Under the pieces are notes generated by a model that was not told the DNA's origin, searched no databases, and saw nothing but the letters and a program-made list of their open reading frames with translations. From Treponema sp. (GTDB lineage: Bacteria; Spirochaetota; Spirochaetia; Treponematales; Breznakiellaceae): a DNA stretch of 5,069 bases. Shown here in pieces: positions 1 to 4,805 of this stretch; positions within the stretch are counted from its first letter, which is position 1, and every line of letters begins with the position of its first letter. Made by a program: the position numbers and the translations under genes. The DNA lies in contig JAIRUO010000232.1 of the NCBI GenBank assembly GCA_031254385.1, forward strand, positions 1 through 5,069, read 5' to 3'.

Positions 1-312
1 GGTAGCGGAATAAGTGCATATTATTATAAAGATTTATATGATCATCCTGCTGCCACATATATAAATAATGTAAGAATACCGTATCTAGTTTTGCAAGGCT
101 CAGCCGATTTCCAGGTAAAACCGGATAAAGATTTTGCTTTGTACAAGGAACTGCTTGCAGGACGTGATAATGTAACTTTCATTTTATATGAAGGACTTAA
201 CCACATGTTTATAACATCAACAACCGGATATATTGATGAATATAATACTCCAGGAAATGTTGACAGGCAGGTTTTGAGAGATATAGTCGATTGGATAAAG
301 ATGACGAACTAA
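1..312 (+). CDS. alpha/beta hydrolase, C-terminal part (5' truncated by window edge)
   Basis: The reading frame is open from base 1 to the TAA at 310-312 and gives 103 visible residues, so the true start lies outside the window; the TTG at 91 is internal. The protein looks like the end of a serine hydrolase of the alpha/beta fold (dienelactone hydrolase/acyl-peptidase-like group). Two elements support this: PYLVLQGSADFQV (residues 27-39), where D36 sits in the position of the catalytic acid after a beta strand, and YEGLNHMF (63-70), where H68 is the expected catalytic histidine. The end, with NTPGNVD and then VDWIK, matches the usual last helix of this family. The nucleophile serine elbow is upstream and not visible. 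The substrate cannot be told. The stretch is notably AT-rich (about 35% G+C) compared with the genes to its right. No signal peptide can be judged. Confidence 0.75.
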   Translation, partial: GSGISAYYYKDLYDHPAATYINNVRIPYLVLQGSADFQVKPDKDFALYKELLAGRDNVTFILYEGLNHMFITSTTGYIDEYNTPGNVDRQVLRDIVDWIKMTN

Positions 313-335
313 TCGTTACATAACAGGTAACGCGC

Positions 336-377
336 ACTTCCCATTCTCCACTCCCTACTCCCCACTCCCTACTCCCC
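336..377 (-). repeat. Tandem heptamer array (GGGGAGT/AGGGAGT), G-rich on the minus strand
   Basis: Read on the plus strand, six 7-base units lie in register: ACTTCCC (336-342), ATTCTCC (343-349), ACTCCCT (350-356), ACTCCCC (357-363), ACTCCCT (364-370), ACTCCCC (371-377). The last four are alternating near-perfect copies and the first two are decayed. On the minus strand, which is the mRNA strand of the epimerase gene, the array has four or more runs of at least three G with loops of 3-4 bases, fitting the canonical G-quadruplex pattern. The array supplies the epimerase stop codon (TAG at 357-355) and its last residues. It resembles the short tandemly repeated repetitive (STRR) heptamers described in cyanobacteria, but this is likeness only. 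Confidence 0.85.
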
Positions 378-1395
378 AATTCAAAGCCCGTTCCTGCGCC
401 GCGATAATCCTGTCGCACCAGCTGTCAAATTCGGGGTCTTCTGTCTGATATTCTTTGTGTGATAGCACATAATCCACGGCTTTCTTTACGCCTTCGTCAA
501 AGCGTAGTTTTGCACGGAAGCCGGGAACCAGCCGTTTGAGTTTTGTGTTGTCAAAGACCACGGAATTTGATTTATCGCCTAACAAGGAACCACGGAAATC
601 GTAAGGCTTTTCCAATAAAAGGTCGGCCTGGGCCAGAAACTCGCTGGAAATATGTACGGCCTTAAGCGGCACATTCAGAGCACTGGCAATGGCCTCGTAA
701 ATCTGGTTCCAGGTAAGGGTCTCGTCAGAAGTAATCTGTACTGATTCGCCTATGGCATGGATGTTCCCCATTAGTCCCACAAAGGCCGCTGCAAAGTCGG
801 TGTTAAACGTCATCGTCCATAAGCTGGTTCCATCGCCGTGAATGATAACCGGTTTGCCGTCCATCATGCGTTTGACCACCTGCCAGCTTCCGTTCGCGCC
901 GTGGATGCCAACAGGCACCCTGCGCTCATCATAAGTGTGACTCGGCAGAACCATAGTAACGGGAAAGCCTTCTTCCCGGTATTTGGACATAAAGAACTCC
1001 TCGCAGGCAATCTTGTTACGCGAATATTGCCAGAATGGGTTAGCGTGGGGAGTACTTTCGGAAATACGGTAATCCGCCGGGGGCTTCTGATAAACAGACG
1101 CTGAACTGATATAGATGTACTGTTTTGTTTTGCCCTTAAAAAGCCGGTAGTCCCTTTCAGCCTGGGCAGTGTTAAAAACTATAAAATCCGCCACTACATC
1201 AAAGGAATGCTTTTGCAGTTTGGCCGAGGTGTCAGCTTCATCATTAATATCGCAGATAAGCTCTTTTGTCCCGGCAGGCAGCACCTCATTTCGGTTCCCC
1301 CGGTTGAGTATCCACAAGTCCCAGCCCTTTTCGCTTATCTTCCTTGCGATTGCCGCGCTAATAGTACCTGTCCCGCCAATCAATAAAACCTTCAT
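355..1395 (-). CDS. NAD-dependent epimerase/dehydratase (extended SDR family)
   Basis: This 346-residue protein is a Rossmann-fold oxidoreductase or epimerase, probably cytoplasmic and acting on a nucleotide sugar or similar substrate; the sequence does not say which. The N-terminus MKVLLIGGTGTIS carries the glycine-rich dinucleotide motif. A strand with ISSAS (96-100) comes before the catalytic YSRNK (Y124, K128). The motifs PSHTYDE (151-157) and HGDGTSLWT (186-194) are typical of the epimerase-like subfamily often annotated simply as SDR oxidoreductase. The ATG at 1395-1393 is well supported: it starts the Rossmann strand and has AAGGGG about 7 bases upstream on the minus strand. The core seems to end near AAQERA (332-337); the last residues, NWGVGSGE, and the TAG stop are encoded by the G-rich heptamer array, an acquired tail. 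The gene is divergent from the aldo/keto reductase, so shared control is possible. Confidence 0.88.
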   Translation of the reverse strand: MKVLLIGGTGTISAAIARKISEKGWDLWILNRGNRNEVLPAGTKELICDINDEADTSAKLQKHSFDVVADFIVFNTAQAERDYRLFKGKTKQYIYISSASVYQKPPADYRISESTPHANPFWQYSRNKIACEEFFMSKYREEGFPVTMVLPSHTYDERRVPVGIHGANGSWQVVKRMMDGKPVIIHGDGTSLWTMTFNTDFAAAFVGLMGNIHAIGESVQITSDETLTWNQIYEAIASALNVPLKAVHISSEFLAQADLLLEKPYDFRGSLLGDKSNSVVFDNTKLKRLVPGFRAKLRFDEGVKKAVDYVLSHKEYQTEDPEFDSWCDRIIAAQERALNWGVGSGE

Positions 1396-1400
1396 ATAAT
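1395..1400 (+). promoter_or_regulatory. Possible -10 box (TATAAT) for the aldo/keto reductase in the divergent gap
   Basis: The 49-bp gap between the divergent epimerase and reductase genes (1396-1444) must hold control signals for both. A perfect TATAAT lies at 1395-1400 and a second AT-rich box, TATAAAT, at 1412-1418, both reading toward the reductase. No good -35 hexamer is seen 16-18 bases upstream of either, so this is a weak call. A start of transcription near 1407 would leave a leader of about 38 bases. No convincing promoter for the epimerase was found on the other strand. Confidence 0.3.
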
Positions 1401-1444
1401 GCCCCTTGATCTATAAATACAATTTTATGCAAAATAAGGATATC

Positions 1445-2626
1445 ATGCAATATAGAAAATTTGGAAAAACAGGATATCAGGTATCGGCCCTTGGAATGGG
1501 GTGCATGAGGCTCCCCAGAATTATTACCAAGGATAATGAAGCGATAGTTGACCGGGAAAAAGCCTGGGAGATGATCCGTTACGCGGCAGACCACGGGGTA
1601 AATTATTTTGATACTGCCTACGGTTATCATAACAAGACCAGCGAAGAAGTGCTGGGTGAGGCCCTAGAAGGCGGACGCCGGGAAAAGGTGAAAATCGCCA
1701 CTAAACAGCCTTTTGGCACCATGAAGGATCTAAAGTCCGGCGGCGGCGCGACCATCTTGGATAATGCGCGGCGCAATCTGGAAAATACGCTCAAAAAACT
1801 CCGCACCAGCTATATTGATATGTACCTGATCCACGGTCTGGGTAAAGGCAGCTTTGAAGACGTTAAAAAAGAAAAGGTCATTGATGAGTACGAAAAGTTT
1901 CGTGCAGAGGGCCTTATCAAGGGCATAGCTTTTTCTTTTCATGGAAAATACCCAGACTTTAAAGAGATACTGGAGTTTTACGATTGGGATATGTGCCAGA
2001 TACAGCAGAATTTTATGGATGTGGAACGGGAGGCCACTGAAGAGGGCATACGCCTGGCAGGAAAAAAGGGCTGTGCACTGGTGATAATGGAACCGCTCAG
2101 GGGCGGGCTTCTGGCTGCGCCGCCTCAAGCTGTCCAGGCAATTTACGATGAGTACCCGGTAAAGCACAGCGGCTTTGAGTGGGCTTTTAGGCACTGCCTT
2201 AATTATCCGGAAGTAAGCACCATTTTAAGCGGCGTCTCCAGCCTGGATCAGCTTAAGGAAGATATAGAGATTTTCTCCAAGATCGACGCAACTCCCCATT
2301 GCCTAAAAGATGAAGACAAGCAGCTTCTAGTCCGGGTCAAAGAAAAGTACCATTCGCTAAAATCCATTCCCTGTACTGCCTGCGAATACTGCCTTCCCTG
2401 TCCCAAAGGGGTGCACATACCTGGAGTCTTTGCCCGTTACAATGACGGCGCAATGTTCGGCAGCTTTGAGCCGCCCAAGAGGAGCTATAAATTTATGACA
2501 AATGCAAATCATGACGCTTCTCACTGTGAAGCCTGCGGCGAATGTGTAAAGAAATGCCCACAGAATATGGACATTATTAATCAGCTAAAAACTGCTCACG
2601 AAGCGCTTAAAGGCGGATTCTTATAA
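1445..2626 (+). CDS. Aldo/keto reductase with C-terminal ferredoxin-like 4Fe-4S domain
   Basis: This 393-residue protein joins an aldo/keto reductase TIM barrel (about 1-290) to a cysteine-rich iron-sulfur tail. The barrel starts with the family-typical MQYRKFGKTG and keeps the catalytic tetrad: D56 and Y59/Y61 in NYFDTAYGY, K87 in IATKQP and H130 in YLIHG. The tail has CxxCxxCxxCP (C310, C313, C316, C319) and CxxCxxCxxxCP (C361, C364, C367, C371), enough for two 4Fe-4S clusters, so electrons may come through iron-sulfur centres. This architecture is known in anaerobes; substrates are mostly undefined. I place the start at ATG 1445 because the family begins there and AAGGA (1436-1440) lies 4 bases upstream. 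In-frame starts at 1406 (TTG) and 1427 (ATG) would add 13 or 6 residues not typical of the family. The gene ends in TAA, 5 bp before the tRNA on the other strand. Confidence 0.92.
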   Translation: MQYRKFGKTGYQVSALGMGCMRLPRIITKDNEAIVDREKAWEMIRYAADHGVNYFDTAYGYHNKTSEEVLGEALEGGRREKVKIATKQPFGTMKDLKSGGGATILDNARRNLENTLKKLRTSYIDMYLIHGLGKGSFEDVKKEKVIDEYEKFRAEGLIKGIAFSFHGKYPDFKEILEFYDWDMCQIQQNFMDVEREATEEGIRLAGKKGCALVIMEPLRGGLLAAPPQAVQAIYDEYPVKHSGFEWAFRHCLNYPEVSTILSGVSSLDQLKEDIEIFSKIDATPHCLKDEDKQLLVRVKEKYHSLKSIPCTACEYCLPCPKGVHIPGVFARYNDGAMFGSFEPPKRSYKFMTNANHDASHCEACGECVKKCPQNMDIINQLKTAHEALKGGFL

Positions 2627-2631
2627 GTTTT

Positions 2632-2706
2632 TCGGGCAACCCGGATTTGAACCGGGGACCCCAAGTCCCCCAGACTTGTACGCTAAACCAACTGCGCTAT
2701 TGCCCG
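2632..2706 (-). tRNA. tRNA-Pro (anticodon GGG)
   Basis: On the minus strand this folds as a complete 75-base cloverleaf. The acceptor stem is CGGGCAA (2706-2700) with TTGCCCG (2639-2633). The D stem is GCGC/GCGT around a loop with TTGG. The anticodon stem is CAAGT/ACTTG with loop CTGGGGG (2673-2667), giving anticodon GGG at 2671-2669 and G37. The variable region is GGGTC and the T stem is CCCGG/CCGGG around TTCAAAT. The first pair is C1-G72 and the discriminator is A73, both usual for bacterial proline tRNA. The CCA end is not encoded (the next bases are AAA), so it must be added by the CCA-adding enzyme. It reads proline CCC and CCU codons. Confidence 0.96.
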
Positions 2707-2717
2707 AATTTGTCCAT

Positions 2718-2746
2718 TTTACAGGACTTCACGAAGATACCATAAT
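2718..2746 (+). promoter_or_regulatory. Predicted sigma-70-type promoter for the deacetylase operon
   Basis: TTTACA (2718-2723) and CATAAT (2741-2746) are each one base away from the -35 and -10 consensus and are separated by exactly 17 bases. Transcription would start near 2753, giving a leader of about 107 bases to the start codon at 2860 that holds the hairpins described below. The boxes overlap the oppositely directed tRNA promoter. Confidence 0.55.
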
Positions 2747-2762
2747 ATTCTAATATAGTCAA
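2734..2762 (-). promoter_or_regulatory. Predicted sigma-70-type promoter for tRNA-Pro
   Basis: On the minus strand TTGACT (2762-2757) and TATCTT (2739-2734) are separated by 17 bases. Transcription would start near 2727, about 20 bases before the tRNA 5' end at 2706, a normal leader for RNase P processing. The -35 box matches five of six consensus bases and the -10 four of six. Confidence 0.6.
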
Positions 2763-2764
2763 TG

Positions 2765-2798
2765 GGCATAAAAACGGCATCCTTGCCGGTTTTATGCC
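2765..2798 (+). promoter_or_regulatory. Leader hairpin 1 (14-bp stem)
   Basis: GGCATAAAAACGGC (2765-2778) and GCCGGTTTTATGCC (2785-2798) pair over 14 positions with one mismatch around the loop ATCCTT. No T-run follows on either strand, so it is not a classical terminator. Its 3' arm contains the ATG at 2794, an upstream in-frame start of the deacetylase that would be buried in the stem. Its top shares the string CGGCATCC-TGCCG with hairpin 3. Confidence 0.7.
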
Positions 2799-2800
2799 TC

Positions 2801-2821
2801 GACGAATGTTTCACATTCGTC
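2801..2821 (+). promoter_or_regulatory. Leader hairpin 2 (8-bp perfect stem)
   Basis: GACGAATG (2801-2808) pairs perfectly with CATTCGTC (2814-2821) around the loop TTTCA. It begins two bases after hairpin 1, so the two would stack in the leader RNA. No T-run follows. Confidence 0.65.
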
Positions 2822-2834
2822 AGCACTACAACCA

Positions 2835-2850
2835 GCGGCATCCATGCCGC
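2835..2850 (+). promoter_or_regulatory. Leader hairpin 3, near the deacetylase start
   Basis: GCGGCAT (2835-2841) and ATGCCGC (2844-2850) form an inverted repeat; with a realistic loop the stem is GCGGCA/TGCCGC around TCCA. It ends nine bases before the chosen start codon and just before the AGAGAGG ribosome-binding stretch. Its loop side, GCATCC (2838-2843), is also complementary to GGATGC (2858-2863) over the start codon, so two exclusive folds are possible. A smaller inverted repeat, CATTTG (2863-2868) with CAAATG (2873-2878), follows inside the coding start. Confidence 0.55.
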
Positions 2851-2859
2851 ATAGAGAGG

Positions 2860-3558
2860 ATGCATTTGTTTCCAAATGGCAAAATGAAGGCGCTTACTTT
2901 GAGTTACGATGATGGGGTGGAGCAGGATCGAAGGCTTATTGAAATCCTAAACCGTTACGGTATTAAGGGGACTTTTAACATTAATAGCGGCCTGCAGAGC
3001 GGCGCTAATAAATTTCAAAAGGGCGAGGTAGCTATACGGCGCATGAATGTGCGTACCCTGCCGGACCTCTATAAGGGCCATGAAGTTGCGGTTCATTGCC
3101 TTACCCATCCTCATCTGGAAAGCCTTGATAAAGAAACTATGATAAATGAGCTTGAGCAGGATAAGCTCAACCTGGAGCGTATATTCAGGACAGAAATCTA
3201 CGGTATGGCTTATCCATACGGAACCTTCAATGATTTGGTTGTTGAAATAGTCCGGGAATGTGATCTGCGCTATGCTCGCGGCGTTATAAGCACCATGTCC
3301 TTTGACATACCTGATGACCTTCTGAGGTTTCAGCCTACTGTTCATCACAAGGATGCCAGCCTTATGGAACTGGCCGAGGCGTTTATTAAATTGCAGCCTT
3401 CTAAGCCTCAAGTTTTTTATTTGTGGGGGCACAGTTACGAATTCGATGTTGAGAATAACTGGCAGGTAATAGAGGATTTTTGCCGCCTATTGGCTGACCG
3501 GGAAGACATTTTCTATGCTACTAACGCAGAAGCCTTGCTTGGGGTCGCGCTAAAATAA
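2860..3558 (+). CDS. Polysaccharide deacetylase (NodB homology domain)
   Basis: From ATG 2860 this is a 232-residue single-domain carbohydrate esterase family 4-type protein, expected to be a metal-dependent N- or O-deacetylase. NodB motifs are visible in order: LTLSYDDG (12-19, with catalytic and metal Asp D17/D18), the metal-binding HxxxH in VHCLTHPH (H79, H83), AYPYGTF (117-123), and LWGHSYEF (188-195) with H191. There is no signal peptide or membrane segment, so a cytoplasmic place and a small soluble substrate are possible. An ATG at 2794 would add 22 residues encoded by leader hairpins and unlike the family, so I reject it. ATG 2860 starts the family-typical HLFPNGK, but AGAGAGG directly abuts it; a TTG at 2866 would give better spacing (about 6 bases). 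The phospholipase-like gene follows after 21 bp, probably in one operon. Confidence 0.85.
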   Translation: MHLFPNGKMKALTLSYDDGVEQDRRLIEILNRYGIKGTFNINSGLQSGANKFQKGEVAIRRMNVRTLPDLYKGHEVAVHCLTHPHLESLDKETMINELEQDKLNLERIFRTEIYGMAYPYGTFNDLVVEIVRECDLRYARGVISTMSFDIPDDLLRFQPTVHHKDASLMELAEAFIKLQPSKPQVFYLWGHSYEFDVENNWQVIEDFCRLLADREDIFYATNAEALLGVALK

Positions 3559-3579
3559 AAAGACCGCTATAATAACAGT

Positions 3580-4695
3580 ATGCCATCGCAGGTTCTGCAT
3601 ACCCTTTTTGGGGAAGACATAATAACCGGAATCCATCGCCTCATTGTACCGCGTTACGGGATAATCGCGGACAAGGCCCTGGAAAAGATTCAGGTTGTGT
3701 ATAAAACCGCTTTTACCCTGGGCTGCCAGGGGCCTGATATTTTCTACCATAACCGGCGTCGGCCTGTTGGCCTTGAATACGGCAGCCTGCTCCACCGCCG
3801 GGGCGCGGGGATCTTTACTGCGGGGCTTCTCAGAATGAGTCTTCCCGATCCTCCGCCAGACGAAGAAGACATACGGAAAGGCAGAAGGGAAAAGGGAATA
3901 AACGCGCTGGGCGCTTATGCCCTTGGCTTTATGACCCACGCCATTCTGGATCGCGCTGCCCATCCTTATATTGTTTACAAGACCGCTTATGTTCCTCCAG
4001 TAAAGAATGTTACTCGCCAATTTGCACATTATCATATGTTCTTTGAACGCATTCTGGATGTGCTAATGCTTAAAGAGCTTAGGGGAGAGGAGATTGTTTC
4101 CTGGGATCAGGAGAAGATACTGGCAGAGATATGCGAAAAGCCGCCCCTTGGTTTTAGGGAACTGTTGGCCCGCGCCCTGGAATTGGCTTTTCCAGAAAGG
4201 GCCGGCAAAGACAGCAAACTCAGCCTCCGCATAGAAAACACCCTGGACGATTGCGCAAGATTTTACCGCATGACCGCTCCGCATGCAACAAGTTACCTTA
4301 ACGCTCAGGCAGACCGAACTAATCTTACGTATGAAAGGATTGCTTATCTCTTTCCAGAGAATCTTAATGAATCAAACAGCGGCATTGATTTCCTTAACCT
4401 AAAACACGCTCCCTGGCATTATCCGCTTGAAGGAAGCGCACCGGATAACCGTTCATTCCCCGACCTCTATTCACAAGCCGTAGAGTCTGCCGTTGAATCA
4501 ATTAGTCCCGTGATCACCGCCTACCTTGATACAGGGATTTTCCCCATTGCCGAAGCCGCCCGCGCCATAGGCAACCACGGCCTTTCCATCATTGATAAAG
4601 AAAACGGCAAACCCTGCGCACCAAGCCTATCTGCGCCTTTGCCTTTGGAAGAAGTGATTGAGGAACAGGCGATACTTAGGGGGGTAGGGAGTTAG
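3580..4695 (+). CDS. Zinc-dependent phospholipase C family protein
   Basis: This 371-residue protein resembles the zinc-dependent phospholipase C/S1-P1 nuclease fold (Pfam Zn_dep_PLPC). Supporting motifs are MPSQVLHTLF with H7, LGCQGPD (47-53) with D53, LLHRR with H72, GFMTHAILDRAAHPY (116-130) giving H120-x3-D124-x3-H128, and FAHYHMFFE (148-156) with H152-x3-E156. These follow the His/Asp/Glu order of the three-zinc site of clostridial alpha-toxin. No signal peptide is seen, unlike secreted phospholipases, so the role may be intracellular; the C-terminal half (after about 190) has no motif I recognise. The start is fixed by the family-typical MPSQVLH although no Shine-Dalgarno is visible; a TATAAT lies at 3568-3573. 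The last residues, RGVGS, and the TAG stop come from the TAGGG repeat array. Confidence 0.82.
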   Translation: MPSQVLHTLFGEDIITGIHRLIVPRYGIIADKALEKIQVVYKTAFTLGCQGPDIFYHNRRRPVGLEYGSLLHRRGAGIFTAGLLRMSLPDPPPDEEDIRKGRREKGINALGAYALGFMTHAILDRAAHPYIVYKTAYVPPVKNVTRQFAHYHMFFERILDVLMLKELRGEEIVSWDQEKILAEICEKPPLGFRELLARALELAFPERAGKDSKLSLRIENTLDDCARFYRMTAPHATSYLNAQADRTNLTYERIAYLFPENLNESNSGIDFLNLKHAPWHYPLEGSAPDNRSFPDLYSQAVESAVESISPVITAYLDTGIFPIAEAARAIGNHGLSIIDKENGKPCAPSLSAPLPLEEVIEEQAILRGVGS

Positions 4696-4708
4696 GGGGA
4701 TAGGGGGT
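4677..4708 (+). repeat. Left arm of foldback element: four TAGGG-type octamers
   Basis: Four 8-base units lie head to tail: TAGGGGGG (4677-4684), TAGGGAGT (4685-4692), TAGGGGGA (4693-4700), TAGGGGGT (4701-4708), followed by a decayed TAGAGTAG. The four G runs with loops of 2, 5 and 3 bases fit the canonical G-quadruplex pattern on the mRNA strand of the phospholipase-like gene. TAG occurs in all three frames within 17 bases; the one at 4693 ends the gene. The core GGGGxGTAGGGAGT is shared with the array at 336-377. Confidence 0.85.
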
Positions 4709-4715
4709 TAGAGTA

Positions 4716-4768
4716 GTTATTCGAACTATTGGGGTACTACTCAGAAGTATCGCCATATTTCGAATAAC
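4716..4768. repeat. Palindromic core of foldback element
   Basis: GTTATTCGAA (4716-4725) and TTCGAATAAC (4759-4768) are perfect 10-bp inverted repeats. Inside them the next 13 bases on each side pair at about 9 positions, ending in TACT/AGTA (4735-4738, 4746-4749) around the loop ACTCAGA. The structure could extrude as a cruciform in DNA or fold as an RNA hairpin between the two convergent genes. There is no T-run after either stem, so intrinsic termination is not supported, though the position suits 3'-end formation. Confidence 0.8.
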
Positions 4769-4772
4769 AATA

Positions 4773-4805
4773 CCTAGTCCCTAATCCCTAACCTCCTAAT
4801 CCCTA
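4773..4805 (-). repeat. Right arm of foldback element: TAGGG-type heptamers on the minus strand
   Basis: On the minus strand the units are TAGGGAT (4805-4799), TAGGAGGT (4798-4791), TAGGGAT (4790-4784), TAGGGAC (4783-4777) and TAGG (4776-4773). The arm is inverted relative to 4677-4708, so each flanking gene meets the G-rich strand on its own mRNA. The first TAG (4805-4803) is the stop codon of gpmI. Only three runs of GGG are present, so a quadruplex here would be weaker than in the left arm. Confidence 0.82.

Noticed and set aside
314..332. Small hairpin CGTTAC/GTAACG with a 7-base loop after the hydrolase stop, considered as a terminator
   Set aside because: The stem is only 6 bp and no T-run follows; too weak to call.
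209..418. Minus-strand open frame over the hydrolase end and the heptamer array
   Set aside because: It reads the same repeat in another frame and then antisense to the hydrolase; no start signal.
838..1104. Open frame on the plus strand inside the epimerase gene
   Set aside because: It is antisense to a well-supported coding gene, has no family likeness and no ribosome-binding site.
1730..2194. 154-codon open frame on the minus strand inside the aldo/keto reductase
   Set aside because: It is the complement of the conserved barrel region and its composition looks like a shadow frame.
2619..2633. TTCTTATAAGTTTTT after the aldo/keto reductase, considered as an intrinsic terminator
   Set aside because: CTTATAAG is a palindrome with no loop and low G+C, so the T-run has no stable stem before it.
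2947..3432. 161-codon open frame on the minus strand inside the deacetylase
   Set aside because: It is antisense to the NodB motifs and has no recognisable domain.
3550..4035. 161-codon open frame on the minus strand over the start of the phospholipase-like gene
   Set aside because: It is antisense to the conserved metal-binding motifs; nothing supports translation.
4677..4805. CRISPR array
   Set aside because: Units are 7-8 bases, contiguous and without spacers, and the two arms are inverted to each other.
4677..4805. Telomere-like end because of TTAGGG words
   Set aside because: The repeat lies inside a contiguous gene context with coding sequence on both sides and irregular units; it is internal.
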